Shown piece after piece: positions 23,666 through 32,558 of a stretch of DNA of 59,108 nt. Both the position numbers and the translations under genes were made by a program. Source of the DNA: Clostridia bacterium (GTDB lineage Bacteria > Bacillota > Clostridia > Oscillospirales > CAG-272); contig JAFXHH010000026.1 of the NCBI GenBank assembly GCA_017536475.1, forward strand, positions 1 through 59,108, given 5' to 3'. Position 1 is the stretch's first letter. Each line of letters begins with the position of its first letter. The notes below the pieces were generated by a model. It was not told where the DNA came from, did not search any database, and saw nothing but the letters and a program-made list of their open reading frames with translations.

Positions 23666-25606
23666 TTATTTTTGCTCTTTTCTTGATTTCTTCCGTTTTA
23701 TCGGGCTTTTTTGACCGACCGGCTTTTTTGAGGTCATTTTCAGTATGACTGCTCCGAGAGGGGGCACGCGGAGATGTATTCCCTCTGAATATTTGCCGAA
23801 CACTTTATCTCGGGTGCTTTCAAACTGCACTCCTGTGTTAGTCACACCGCTTCCGCCGTATCTTTCGTCGTCGGAATTGAATATTTCCTCGTAAACACCC
23901 TCCTCAGAAACACGAAGGAAGAAGTTTTCGTAGGTCGTTGGCGTGAAATTTATTATCACGACCAGCTCGCTACCGTTTGAGGCTATTCTGCGATAGGATA
24001 TGATACTGTCCTTCGAGTTGTCGGGGTCTATCCACTGATAACCCTTCCAACTGTCATCGATCTCCCAAAGCTGCGGTGACCGCAGATAGAGGTCGTTCAG
24101 CTCTGCGCAGAAGAACTGATGCTTGGCGTGGGTTTCGTAGTCAAGCAAGAACCACTCGACCTGAGAGTCGTGCGCCCACTCGCGAAACTGACCTATCTCC
24201 GAGCCCATAAACGTGAGCTTTTTGCCCGGGCAGGTCATTCTATAGACCTCGAAGGCTCTCGCTCCCGCGAATTTGCACCAATAGTCGCCTTGCATTTTAT
24301 CAAGGAACGACTTTTTCCCGTGAACCACCTCGTCGTGTGATATAGGCAACACGAATCTCTCGTTGAAGGCATATATCATCGGGAAGGTAAGCTTAGAATG
24401 ATTATCCGATCTGTACTTAAAATCGGTGGCAGCATAGCCGAGAGTATCGTTCATCCAGCCCATATTCCATTTGAGATCAAATCCAAGACCTTGTCCCTCG
24501 GTTGAAGTAACGCCCTGCCATGCGCTCGACTCCTCTGCGATCATCAAGACGTCGGGGTGAAGCTCCTTTACGGTCCGGTTCAGCTTTTGCAAAAAATCTA
24601 TTCCCTCAAGGCAACGATTGTCGCCGTATTCGTTCGGGGTCCAATCTCCCGGGGCGCGATCGTAATCGAGATATATCATAGACGATACCGCGTCGACTCG
24701 CAATCCGTCGGCGTGATATTTTTCAATCCAATAAAGTGCGTTTGATATAAGGAACGAACGCACCTCTGCTTTTCCAAGGTCAAATCTCAACGTTCCCCAG
24801 CCCCAAAGCTCAGATCTTTGAGGATCGGCATACTCGTACAGCGGTTCTCCGTCGAACCGAGAAAGCCCAAACTCATCCTTGACGAAATGGGCGGGGACCC
24901 AGTCAAAGATAACACCTATACCCGCGCCGTGCATAATATCCACGAATCGCATAAGATCCTTCGGCTCGCCATATCTTGACGTGGGGGCATAAAACCCGCC
25001 GACCTGATAGCCCCACGAACCGTTGAAGGGATGCTCGGAGATTGGCATCAGCTCAACGTGGGTATATCCCATCTGCTTGACATACGGAACGAGCTCCTCG
25101 GCAATCTCCTTATAGGTAAGATAGCTTCCGTCCTCGCGGCGCTTCCACGAGCCGAGATGCAGCTCGTATATATTCATCGGACGCGAATAAAAATCCGTAT
25201 CCTCTGTACGCTGCTCAAGCCAACCGCGATCTCTCCAACGATATCCGCCGATATCGGCAACGATCGACGCAGCGTGCGGAGGGTTGTCCATACGAAAGCC
25301 GTACGGGTCAGATTTATAGATAACCTTATCGTGCGTGCAGAATTTGAATTTGTAGAGATCTCCCGCTTTTATCTCGGAATCGGGGATTTTCGTTTCCCAA
25401 ACTCCCTCGTCGGTCAGCCTGATCATTGGGTGTGAATCCGACCACTCATTGAAGCTTCCCGTGACGAATGCGCTATCGGCATGCGGTGCATATACACGAA
25501 AAACGAAGTTTTCCTCCATTTTGCTCACTCCGAAAATTTCGTAGGCTTTTTTACAGTCGCCCGAATGAAACAGTTTCATTTGGTGATTTAGACTTTTTCC
25601 CGTCAT
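23666..25606 (-). CDS. glgB: 1,4-alpha-glucan branching enzyme
   Basis: A 646-aa GH13 branching enzyme that makes alpha-1,6 branches. An N-terminal CBM48 domain (FRVYAPHADSAFVTGSFNEW, about 30-50) precedes the barrel with HVELMPISEHPFNGSWGYQ and the nucleophile region DGLRVDAVSSMIYLDY. The acid/base glutamate is in MIAEESSAW, and PISHDEVVHGK completes the set. A basic tail (KPVGQKSPIKRKKSRKEQK) ends the protein. It is the first gene of the operon, behind GGAGGTG and a perfect promoter. Confidence 0.97.
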   Translation of the reverse strand: MTGKSLNHQMKLFHSGDCKKAYEIFGVSKMEENFVFRVYAPHADSAFVTGSFNEWSDSHPMIRLTDEGVWETKIPDSEIKAGDLYKFKFCTHDKVIYKSDPYGFRMDNPPHAASIVADIGGYRWRDRGWLEQRTEDTDFYSRPMNIYELHLGSWKRREDGSYLTYKEIAEELVPYVKQMGYTHVELMPISEHPFNGSWGYQVGGFYAPTSRYGEPKDLMRFVDIMHGAGIGVIFDWVPAHFVKDEFGLSRFDGEPLYEYADPQRSELWGWGTLRFDLGKAEVRSFLISNALYWIEKYHADGLRVDAVSSMIYLDYDRAPGDWTPNEYGDNRCLEGIDFLQKLNRTVKELHPDVLMIAEESSAWQGVTSTEGQGLGFDLKWNMGWMNDTLGYAATDFKYRSDNHSKLTFPMIYAFNERFVLPISHDEVVHGKKSFLDKMQGDYWCKFAGARAFEVYRMTCPGKKLTFMGSEIGQFREWAHDSQVEWFLLDYETHAKHQFFCAELNDLYLRSPQLWEIDDSWKGYQWIDPDNSKDSIISYRRIASNGSELVVIINFTPTTYENFFLRVSEEGVYEEIFNSDDERYGGSGVTNTGVQFESTRDKVFGKYSEGIHLRVPPLGAVILKMTSKKPVGQKSPIKRKKSRKEQK

Positions 25607-25668
25607 ATCTTACACCTCCGTGAACGATAAGGATACTCTGTGCTTTAGGACACAACACTCCCACTATT

Positions 25669-25697
25669 ATTATACCACCGCTTTTTTTCCGTGTCAA
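25669..25697 (-). promoter_or_regulatory. Consensus promoter of the glycogen operon
   Basis: TTGACA (25692-25697), 17 bases and TATAAT (25669-25674) on the minus strand, 63 bases before the glgB start. No operator or catabolite-response box was recognised nearby. Confidence 0.85.
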
Positions 25698-25805
25698 TGC
25701 ACATTTCTTATAAATATACATTAATATATGTGGTAAATTTGCCAATATATCTTAAATATGTCGCCGTTTTTAACCTTTGACACCGTGTCTGAGACAAAAA
25801 TACTG

Positions 25806-25834
25806 TTGACAACACTTGATTTTTGTGGTACAAT
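25806..25834 (+). promoter_or_regulatory. Promoter of the holB-ricT operon
   Basis: TTGACA (25806-25811), 17 bases and TACAAT (25829-25834) on the plus strand, 44 bases before the holB start. It is back-to-back with the glgB promoter in the 271-base divergent gap. Confidence 0.85.
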
Positions 25835-25877
25835 AAAGTGATATATTGTTTAAATTTCAAGATTGGAGGATCGCGCA

Positions 25878-26924
25878 ATGACCGACGGAATTATCTATTT
25901 TCCCAATATCGTCGGCAACGATGCGCTCATCCGCCGCTTGTCAAAGGATATATCGGAAAACAGACTCTCTCACGCATACGTTTTGGAAGGCGCAAAGGGC
26001 AGCGGACGGCACACGATCGCTAAAGAGGCTATCGCCGCCATAGAATGTGAGTCTCGATCTGACGATAAAGCTCGCGCTTTCGTTCCCTGCGGAAAGTGCA
26101 AAAGCTGCGAGAAGATCCTGTCGGGGAAGTCGCCCGACGTCATCACTCTCGGGCTTGAGGGTGACAGATCCACTATCGGTGTAGAGACTATCAGAAATCT
26201 GAAAAATGACATTTACACCGCGCCAAATGATCTTTCGGTCAAGGCTTATATCATTGAGGATGCGGATCTTCTGACTCCGCAGGCGCAAAATGCGTTTTTG
26301 CTCTCTCTTGAGGAGCCGCCCGCGTACATTATATTCTTTCTGATATGCGAAAATTCCGAAAATCTGCTTGAGACCGTGCGCTCACGTGCTCCTACGCTTC
26401 GAACGCAAAGATCGTCTTCTGATGAGCTCGAAGAATATCTGCTTAAAAACGACAGCCGCGCCGCAGAATTGAAAAACACTTCTCCTCACGAGTGGGAGGA
26501 GATCGTCTGTGCAAGTCAGGGTTCGATCGGAAACGGTCTTGAGTTGCTCGACGCAAAAAAACGCGCTCGTTTGCTTGAATACAGAAGCGTTGCCAAAAGT
26601 CTTGTTACTATGCTTGGCAGGTCGAACAAGGTTGCAGCACTTGAGGCTATCTCGTCGTTCGGGACGAAAAGATCCGAGGTCTGCAGGCAGCTTTCGTTTT
26701 TGCAAAGTGCTCTGCGAGATCTGTTGCTTTTAAAGAAATGTGAGACCGCACCTCTCTGCTTTTTCGAAAGACGGGACGACGCCATTGAGCTCTCGACAAA
26801 CTTTACTGCCCACACTCTCTTGTCTCTTTACGATGCGTCGCTCATAGCGATGGACGATCTTGAGGCGAACGCAAACGTGCGCCTGACTCTGATGAATATG
26901 CTACAGAGCGCAGGACTTATTTAA
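25878..26924 (+). CDS. holB: DNA polymerase III delta' subunit-like clamp-loader protein
   Basis: A 348-aa protein of the clamp-loader AAA+ family, which helps load the sliding clamp on DNA. Typical signs are FPNIVGNDALIRRLSKDI, SHAYVLEGAKGSGRHTIA (a Walker-A-like loop, GAKGSGRHT, without the usual GK(S/T)), a zinc-binding CGKCKSC, IIEDADLLTPQAQNAFLLSLEEPP, and FFLICENSENLLETVRSRA. The loss of GKT is normal for delta'. ATG 25878 follows GGAGGA; a longer frame to 25863 lacks a site. The holB-ricT pair matches the Bacillus holB-yaaT order. Confidence 0.92.
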   Translation: MTDGIIYFPNIVGNDALIRRLSKDISENRLSHAYVLEGAKGSGRHTIAKEAIAAIECESRSDDKARAFVPCGKCKSCEKILSGKSPDVITLGLEGDRSTIGVETIRNLKNDIYTAPNDLSVKAYIIEDADLLTPQAQNAFLLSLEEPPAYIIFFLICENSENLLETVRSRAPTLRTQRSSSDELEEYLLKNDSRAAELKNTSPHEWEEIVCASQGSIGNGLELLDAKKRARLLEYRSVAKSLVTMLGRSNKVAALEAISSFGTKRSEVCRQLSFLQSALRDLLLLKKCETAPLCFFERRDDAIELSTNFTAHTLLSLYDASLIAMDDLEANANVRLTLMNMLQSAGLI

Positions 26925-26962
26925 ATCACGAAAAATCCCAATTTAAAAAGGTTGGTACAAAT

Positions 26963-28087
26963 ATGAATTCAGATACAAGACCAAACAATCAGGGCAATCC
27001 GAACGTTTCGGATAACGCTCACTCCCATAACAAAAACAAGAAAAAGCCGTATTATGTCAAAAGAAAAAAGCGTCACGGCAACAACGGAAATCCCCAGAAC
27101 CGCGAGCGAGCTCAAGAGAAAAAGAATGAGCTCGAAAACGACGAGCTTCAGCGCACGGAGGTTGAAAATACTCCCGACGTTGTAGTCGTTGAGGCAGACG
27201 ACAGTATGGTTCCCGAGGTTATCGTTTCCATTGAGGACGACGATACTCCAAAGGTCCACGTGACCGGCGTTAGATTCAAGCCCGGCGGAAAGGTCTATTT
27301 CTTTGCGAAGGGCGAACTTGAGCCCAAGAGCTCGTCCTACGTTATAGTTGAGACTGCACGCGGCCTCGAATTCGGAGAGGTTGCTTTCGGCGACCGCGAG
27401 GTCAAGGAATCTGCGCTCGTTCCTCCGCTTCGTCCCGTGGTTCGTATCGCCACAGACGAAGATATTCAGCGCAACAAGGAAAACAAAAAGAAGGAAGACG
27501 AGGCGTTCAAGATCTGTGCCGAAAAGATCCAGAAGCACGGGCTGAGTATGAAGCTTCTCGAAGCACAATATTCATTTGACAATTCCAAGCTTCTCTTTTA
27601 TTTTACCTCTGCCAACAGAGTCGATTTCAGAGAGCTCGTAAAGGATCTTGCAAGCGTATTCAAAACTCGCATCGAGCTCCGTCAGATAGGTATACGCGAC
27701 GAAGCAAAGATCATGGGCGGTCTCGGCGTTTGCGGCAGACCTCTTTGCTGTTCGACGTTCTTATCCGATTTCGTTCAGGTTTCTATTAAAATGGCGAAGG
27801 AGCAAAATCTCTCGCTCAACTCCGGAAAGATCTCGGGATGCTGCGGCAGACTTATGTGTTGCCTGCAATACGAATACGGCACCTACGTGGAGGAGACCTC
27901 AAAGACCCCTCCCGTTGACTCCACCGTAAAGACCAAGGACGGAATCGGAATCGTGACCGAGGTCAGTCCTCTTGCGGCTACTCTCAAGGTAAGACTTAAG
28001 GACAAGCCCGATTCGTCTCCCGTAGTATATAAAAGAGACGACGTCACCTTGATCTCAAAGCCGACCGCAAAGAAAAGCGAGGATTGA
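26963..28087 (+). CDS. ricT: RicT / PSP1 domain protein (YaaT)
   Basis: A 374-aa PSP1-family protein. A charged, low-complexity N-terminus (about 1-85, Asn/Lys/Glu-rich) precedes the conserved core, which starts at VTGVRFKPGGKVYFF. The Cys-rich part GGLGVCGRPLCCSTFL and SGCCGRLMCCLQYEYG contains the cysteines that in Bacillus RicT hold [4Fe-4S] clusters. In Bacillus it works with RicA/RicF and RNase Y in mRNA maturation, competence and sporulation. The partners are not in this window. It starts 38 bases after holB. Confidence 0.92.
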   Translation: MNSDTRPNNQGNPNVSDNAHSHNKNKKKPYYVKRKKRHGNNGNPQNRERAQEKKNELENDELQRTEVENTPDVVVVEADDSMVPEVIVSIEDDDTPKVHVTGVRFKPGGKVYFFAKGELEPKSSSYVIVETARGLEFGEVAFGDREVKESALVPPLRPVVRIATDEDIQRNKENKKKEDEAFKICAEKIQKHGLSMKLLEAQYSFDNSKLLFYFTSANRVDFRELVKDLASVFKTRIELRQIGIRDEAKIMGGLGVCGRPLCCSTFLSDFVQVSIKMAKEQNLSLNSGKISGCCGRLMCCLQYEYGTYVEETSKTPPVDSTVKTKDGIGIVTEVSPLAATLKVRLKDKPDSSPVVYKRDDVTLISKPTAKKSED

Positions 28088-28168
28088 TTCGGCAAATTAG
28101 CCTACGCTAACTGTGCGATTTTGTGCAATCCGCATAAATTATCCCGAAAATTTTGTACACAACGATAC

Positions 28169-28197
28169 TTGAAAATTAGATCGGATTGTGATACAAT
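28169..28197 (+). promoter_or_regulatory. Promoter of the ferredoxin gene
   Basis: TTGAAA (28169-28174), 17 bases and TACAAT (28192-28197), 33 bases before the ferredoxin ATG. Confidence 0.8.
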
Positions 28198-28230
28198 GAT
28201 AACATCAAAAATATATGGAGGTACATTTCT

Positions 28231-28401
28231 ATGGCATACAAGATTTCCGACGATTGCATCTCTTGCGGCGCTTGTGCAGCAGAGTGCCCCGTTGAAGCTA
28301 TTTCCGAGGGTGACGGCAAGTACGTTATCGACGCTGACACATGTATCGACTGCGGTAACTGCGCAGAGGTATGTCCCGTTGGCGCTCCTGCTCAGGACTA
28401 A
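28231..28401 (+). CDS. 2[4Fe-4S] ferredoxin
   Basis: A 56-aa clostridial-type ferredoxin starting MAYKISDDC. It has two cluster motifs, CISCGACAAECPVEAI and CIDCGNCAEVCPVGA, i.e. CxxCxxCxxxCP twice. It carries low-potential electrons in the cytoplasm. ATG 28231 follows GGAGG (28216-28220). It has its own promoter and its own terminator, so it is a single-gene unit inserted between ricT and the methyltransferase gene. Confidence 0.97.
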   Translation: MAYKISDDCISCGACAAECPVEAISEGDGKYVIDADTCIDCGNCAEVCPVGAPAQD

Positions 28402-28418
28402 TATAGCTTATAGCTATT

Positions 28419-28456
28419 CGCCGAGCCGCGTGAGTGGCTCGGCGTTTGTTTTTATT
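28419..28456 (+). terminator. Ferredoxin terminator
   Basis: Nine-bp perfect stem CGCCGAGCC/GGCTCGGCG (28419-28444) followed by TTTGTTTTTATTTT, 17 bases past the ferredoxin stop. Confidence 0.9.
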
Positions 28457-28488
28457 TTGATTACTTAAACGCTTATTCGGAGGTCGCT

Positions 28489-29238
28489 TTGGAAAAGACT
28501 ACGAAAATAAACGATGATCTTACTCTGATACAAAGCTCGGACGGGCTGACGTTCGGCAGCGACGCTTACCTTTTATCTGCGTTCGTTTCGGGAGGCAAAA
28601 ATCAGATCGGAGCCGATCTGGGTAGCGGCACGGGGATCATTCCCCTGCTCTGCGCTTCAAGAGAAAAAGCGGCAAAAATATATGCCGTTGAAATACAGAA
28701 AAAATTCGTCGATCTTATCGGAAGAAACGCAGAGATAAACGGCAAGGGCGAGATCATTCGCCCCGTGCTTGCCGACGTGCGCGAGCTCAAGGCTTCGGAT
28801 ATCGGTACGGAGGTCGACTTCGTTACGGCAAATCCTCCTTATATGAAAATTGACAGCGGAAAACGCAACGAGCACGACGAAAAATTCATCGCGCGCCACG
28901 AGGTCTGCGGAAACATCAGCGATTTTTGCGCTTGCGCTTACAGACTTTTAAAGCACGGGGGCAAATTTTACACAGTCTGGCGTCCCGACCGATTCGTCGA
29001 TCTGATCTGTGCTCTGCGAGAGAACCGTCTTGAACCGAAGCTTATCACATTCGTTTGTGCAACTCCGCAAAGCGAGCCGTCTATGGTGCTGATACGTTCC
29101 TCAAAAGGCGCGGCATCGGGATCGGTAATGACACGCACGCTTTTTTTACACGATAGCAAGGAAGACGCTATTCAAAGCAAGCTGTCGGCTGATGCTGCCA
29201 AAATCTATGAAAGCTGCTCGTTTTCTTGCTTCAAATGA
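28489..29238 (+). CDS. TrmN6-like tRNA(Val) (adenine37-N6)-methyltransferase family protein
   Basis: A 249-aa Rossmann methyltransferase of the YfiC/YabB (TrmN6) family, expected to methylate A37 of tRNA using SAM. The SAM motif is GADLGSGTGIIPLL, and the catalytic motif is TANPPYM followed by a basic region (KIDSGKRNEHDEKFIARHE) typical of the family. It uses a TTG start at 28489 behind CGGAGG; no ATG fits. It lies 24 bases before the thiolase-like gene, so the two are probably one transcript. Confidence 0.88.
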   Translation: MEKTTKINDDLTLIQSSDGLTFGSDAYLLSAFVSGGKNQIGADLGSGTGIIPLLCASREKAAKIYAVEIQKKFVDLIGRNAEINGKGEIIRPVLADVRELKASDIGTEVDFVTANPPYMKIDSGKRNEHDEKFIARHEVCGNISDFCACAYRLLKHGGKFYTVWRPDRFVDLICALRENRLEPKLITFVCATPQSEPSMVLIRSSKGAASGSVMTRTLFLHDSKEDAIQSKLSADAAKIYESCSFSCFK

Positions 29239-29262
29239 CGGGCATTCACGGAGATCTACTTT

Positions 29263-30036
29263 ATGGAAAATATGAAACGCATCCTCAGCTACACTCGCCG
29301 AGGAATAGACGATTATAATATGATACAAGAGGGTGACAAGATCGCCGTCGGTGTCTCGGCGGGCAAGGACTCTCTTACCCTGCTTTGCGCGATGGCTTAT
29401 CTGCGCCGCTTTTATCCAAAAAAATTCGAGCTTATAGCCATAACCGTGGATATGGGATTCGACGAGGGTATGGACTTCGGTCCGATACAAAGACTTTGCG
29501 AGGAGCTCGACGTACCCTATCACATCGTGCCAACGCAGATATACAAGATCATTTTTGACGTCAGAAAAGAGGCAAACCCCTGCTCTCTTTGCGCCAAAAT
29601 GCGACGCGGGGCGCTTCACAATGCGGCAAAGGAGCTCGGTTGCACGTCGGTTGCTCTCGGACACCATTTTGACGACGTGGTCGAGACCTTTATGCTCAAT
29701 CTCTTTTTTGAGGGCAGACTTGGGTGCTTCAGTCCCGTCACCGAGCTCTCACGAGTCGGAATAAAGCTGATCAGACCGATGATATATATGCCCGAAAAGG
29801 ACGTTGCCGAGTTTGCGAGAAAAAATCAGCTTCCCGTTATCAGCTCTCCCTGCCCTGCGGATAAAAACACCGAACGCGAGGAGATGAAACAACTTTTGCG
29901 CTCACTCGAGCGCGGAAACAAGGGACTTCGATATCGAATTTTCGGTGCTATCTGCCGTGGAGAGCTTGACGGATTCCGTGAGCTAGGCAGAATGGAAGGA
30001 ATAAAAAAATACTCGGAAGACGAGCCGAAGGAATGA
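29263..30036 (+). CDS. TtcA-like tRNA 2-thiolation protein
   Basis: A 257-aa PP-loop ATP-binding protein of the TtcA/TtuA family. The PP-loop is VGVSAGKDSLTLL, the conserved cysteine pair is NPCSLCAKMRRGAL, and the family's LGHHFDDVVETFMLNLFF follows. A last SSPCPADKNTEREEMK holds the third conserved cysteine. Such proteins thiolate a cytidine of tRNA using a [4Fe-4S] cluster. Which tRNA position is used cannot be told from sequence. The gene is 24 bases downstream of the TrmN6-like gene, grouping two tRNA modifiers. Confidence 0.9.
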   Translation: MENMKRILSYTRRGIDDYNMIQEGDKIAVGVSAGKDSLTLLCAMAYLRRFYPKKFELIAITVDMGFDEGMDFGPIQRLCEELDVPYHIVPTQIYKIIFDVRKEANPCSLCAKMRRGALHNAAKELGCTSVALGHHFDDVVETFMLNLFFEGRLGCFSPVTELSRVGIKLIRPMIYMPEKDVAEFARKNQLPVISSPCPADKNTEREEMKQLLRSLERGNKGLRYRIFGAICRGELDGFRELGRMEGIKKYSEDEPKE

Positions 30037-30040
30037 TATA

Positions 30041-30075
30041 AAAAAGACCTTTTCGCCAGGTGAAAAGGTCTTTTT
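30041..30075 (+). terminator. Bidirectional terminator between ttcA-like and CBM9-like genes
   Basis: Hairpin AAAAAGACCTTTTC / GAAAAGGTCTTTTT with A- and T-runs on the two sides, serving the converging genes. Confidence 0.88.
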
Positions 30076-30094
30076 ATTTGGGTTCAGGGTTATT

Positions 30095-30694
30095 TTAACT
30101 TTTGAATATCATCGTGCCGAATTTTTCGGGTCGATGAAAGGTGAAGCGTTCTCTGTCCACCTCGCTCCAAGATAAATAGTGCGGCGGCTCGGAGAGGTCG
30201 GCGCATTTATAGCAGTTTGCACGGACTGTCTTGCCTTCTTTTGCTTCAAAATCAGGAAAAAATCTGCAGATTAAGTCAAACGGAAGCTTATAAAATATTT
30301 CCCATCCATCATTTAATTTGTTTATCTTGGGCTCGAATATTGATTCATGACCTTCGGGCAGGATAAGTCGAATGAGCGTGTCGACAGAAGATCCTATACC
30401 GAGGAAAAGCGTGCCGAGCGAGTTGAACTCTATATTCAGATATCTGTTATCATCTTGCATCGGGCAGATGAAAAATTCAAGGCAGCTATCCTTACACGGT
30501 GCGGCAAGCTCCCCTTTTTCTTCGGCACGTGTATTCGGCTCGCAGGTAGCGAGATGTACGAGGATCGCATTATCATCCCACGCGATCTGTGCCGAAGCGG
30601 TGATATCACTTGGTGTGTCGAGATACGGAACGTCGATATTCAAAGCAGGAATATCATTCCAATTTGTGAATTTGTTTATTCGATACGTTTTCAT
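30095..30694 (-). CDS. Carbohydrate-binding family 9-like (CBM9/DOMON-like) protein
   Basis: A 199-aa beta-sandwich protein. It fits the CBM9-like family: an early AQIAWDDNAILVHLAT strand pair, then CKDSCLEFFICPMQDDNRYLN, NIEFNSLGTLFLGIG and a final WSEVDRERFTFHRPEKFG. There is no signal peptide and no catalytic domain, so a ligand-binding or unknown cytoplasmic role is all that can be said. Many Clostridia carry a stand-alone copy. The ribosome site (GAGAAAG) is weak. Confidence 0.8.
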   Translation of the reverse strand: MKTYRINKFTNWNDIPALNIDVPYLDTPSDITASAQIAWDDNAILVHLATCEPNTRAEEKGELAAPCKDSCLEFFICPMQDDNRYLNIEFNSLGTLFLGIGSSVDTLIRLILPEGHESIFEPKINKLNDGWEIFYKLPFDLICRFFPDFEAKEGKTVRANCYKCADLSEPPHYLSWSEVDRERFTFHRPEKFGTMIFKS

Positions 30695-30818
30695 AATGCG
30701 TCGACTTTCTCAATCATTTGTTTATTTTTCTATATATTGTTTTGATATTTATAGGATTTTGGAGCACCATGTCGTATTTTTTGGGCCAACGTTGATTTGT
30801 TTGCGAATTGCAGACGGC

Positions 30819-31574
30819 TTAACCCAACAAAACGTCTATTGCGAGCATAGTACAAAATCCTATAAGCAAAGCATAGGTCGCTCCTCGCTCGTTTCCGTGG
30901 GCGTGAGTTTCGGGAATCATCTCGTCGCTGACAACGTAGATCATAGTTCCTCCGGCAAACGCAAGAGCAAACGGCAATATCACCGAAGCTATCGAAACAG
31001 CGAAATATCCAATCAGAGTGCCTACGACCTCGACAAGTCCCGTAATCATAGCGATGACAAATGTTTTCCCGGGTTTAACACCTGCGGCAAGCATAGGTGC
31101 GATGATTATCATTCCCTCGGGAATGTTTTGCAGCGCGATGCCGCCTGCGATTATAAGCGCTCTCGAGGTGTCCCCGGCGCCAAATCCTACTCCCGCCGCA
31201 ATACCCTCAGGCAGATTGTGAATAGCAATGGCAACGACAAAGAGTAAAACTCTGCTTAAATTCGCGTTATGTCCGTGTGATTCGATGTCCGATCCGACGA
31301 TTCTATGCAAGTGAGGAACGACTCGGTCGATGACGTTGAGAAACAGCGCGCCCACAAAAATGCCTGCGATCGTGACAAGCAGACCGAACTTTCCTCCGTA
31401 TTCAAGAGACGGAACGATCAACCCAAAAACTGCGGCGGCGAGCATTATTCCCGCTGCAAAGGATTGTATTATATCTGAAAATTTATGAGAGGCGTTTTTG
31501 AACAAAAAGCCTATCAGGGCGCCTATCACAGTAGCACCGCCAACGCCAAGCGCGGTGAGCAAAACAAGATCCAT
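30819..31574 (-). CDS. ZIP family metal transporter
   Basis: A 251-aa inner-membrane ZIP transporter for divalent metals (zinc, iron or manganese). Eight hydrophobic segments are visible. The metal-binding helix IV has HNLPEGIAAGVGFG and helix V has LQNIPEGMII, the typical HNxPEG / xxxPEG pair. A small loop with HLHRIVGSDIESHGHN is His-rich. It starts behind AAAGGAGA. It points away from mntP, which lies 260 bases off. The metal specificity is not certain; manganese is possible next to mntP. Confidence 0.92.
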   Translation of the reverse strand: MDLVLLTALGVGGATVIGALIGFLFKNASHKFSDIIQSFAAGIMLAAAVFGLIVPSLEYGGKFGLLVTIAGIFVGALFLNVIDRVVPHLHRIVGSDIESHGHNANLSRVLLFVVAIAIHNLPEGIAAGVGFGAGDTSRALIIAGGIALQNIPEGMIIIAPMLAAGVKPGKTFVIAMITGLVEVVGTLIGYFAVSIASVILPFALAFAGGTMIYVVSDEMIPETHAHGNERGATYALLIGFCTMLAIDVLLG

Positions 31575-31744
31575 AAGCGTCTCCTTTCAAACGTTGTTAA
31601 TCTTTAGCTTAATTATAAGGCATTTTCACGCATTAATCAAGTCAAAAATGAAAAAAATTTGCCGTTTTGACCGTTTGGGTCGGAGGTTTGCGTGAATATC
31701 GTGTGACGCAGAGACAATTTGTGCGTAGTTTTCCTATAAATCTA

Positions 31745-31773
31745 TTGACAAATCAAGCAAATTGTGGTATACT
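31745..31773 (+). promoter_or_regulatory. mntP promoter
   Basis: TTGACA (31745-31750), 17 bases and TATACT (31768-31773), with a leader of about 55 bases. No yybP-ykoY-type manganese riboswitch would fit in so short a leader. The rest of the 31575-31744 gap shows nothing clear. Confidence 0.82.
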
Positions 31774-31834
31774 ACCGCTTGTGTCTGCACTAAAATGAAA
31801 CATAAAGGCAGATAAAAACAATTTGGAGTTAAAG

Positions 31835-32413
31835 ATGTTTGGTCTTGTATTAACAGCGCTTGGTCTTGGGGCGGGGCTTGCAATGGATGCGTTTTCGGTC
31901 TCGCTCGCTAACGGATTGCACGAGCCGAAAATGAAATTACCCAGAATGCTTCTTATAGCGGGCACGTTTGCGATTTTTCAGGGCGTGATGCCTATGATCG
32001 GTTGGATATGCGTACACACCGTGCTTCAATATTTTAACTCGCTTTCCAAATTCATTCCCTGGATAGCGTTTGCGCTGCTCGGGTATATCGGCGGAAAAAT
32101 GATATATGACGGAGTCAAGTGCGGCTGTGACGACTGTGAGTGTGACGAAAAGCTTACGTTCGGATTACTTATGGTGCAAGGGATCGCAACGTCAATAGAT
32201 GCGCTTTCGGTCGGTTTTGCCATCGCTGAGAACTCGCTTTTCGAGGCGCTATTGAGCGTAGTAATAATTTCCGCTATGACGCTTGCAATTTGTATGGCAG
32301 GGCTTATTATCGGAAAACTTTTCGGCTCAAAATTTGCAGGCAAGGCTTCGATCTTCGGCGGCGTTATTCTCGTGGCGATCGGGCTTGAGATACTTATATC
32401 GTCCTTCTTTTAA
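31835..32413 (+). CDS. mntP: Manganese exporter MntP
   Basis: A 192-aa inner-membrane Mn(II) efflux pump with two three-helix repeats, each carrying the family's aspartate motif: [15 protein letters not shown] at the start and [15 protein letters not shown] in the second half. Between them a loop is rich in Cys and acidic residues ([11 protein letters not shown]), which may bind metal. I chose ATG 31835 behind TTGGAG; an in-frame TTG four codons earlier overlaps the ribosome site. It is a single gene with its own promoter and terminator. Confidence 0.93.
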   Translation: MFGLVLTALGLGAGLAMDAFSVSLANGLHEPKMKLPRMLLIAGTFAIFQGVMPMIGWICVHTVLQYFNSLSKFIPWIAFALLGYIGGKMIYDGVKCGCDDCECDEKLTFGLLMVQGIATSIDALSVGFAIAENSLFEALLSVVIISAMTLAICMAGLIIGKLFGSKFAGKASIFGGVILVAIGLEILISSFF

Positions 32414-32421
32414 AGTTCAAA

Positions 32422-32460
32422 CAAGTCAGGTGATTCTGCGAGTCACTTGGCTTGTTTTTT
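32422..32460 (+). terminator. mntP terminator
   Basis: Stem AAGTCAGGTGA / TCACTTGGCTT (32423-32454, with minor mismatch) followed by a T-run, eight bases past the stop. Confidence 0.82.
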
Positions 32461-32486
32461 ATTTTGATACAGTTTGTAAATTATTG

Positions 32487-32515
32487 TTGATTTTAATTCG
32501 AATATATGGTATACT
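32487..32515 (+). promoter_or_regulatory. deoC-pnp-deoB promoter
   Basis: TTGATT (32487-32492), 17 bases and TATACT (32510-32515), 43 bases before deoC. No clear operator. Confidence 0.75.
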
Positions 32516-32558
32516 AATATTACGAAAATTACCCGATTTCAATTTAACGGAGGAACAT

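Noticed and set aside
31690..31835. A manganese riboswitch before mntP
   Set aside because: The leader after the -10 box is only about 55 bases, too short for yybP-ykoY, and no matching loops are seen.
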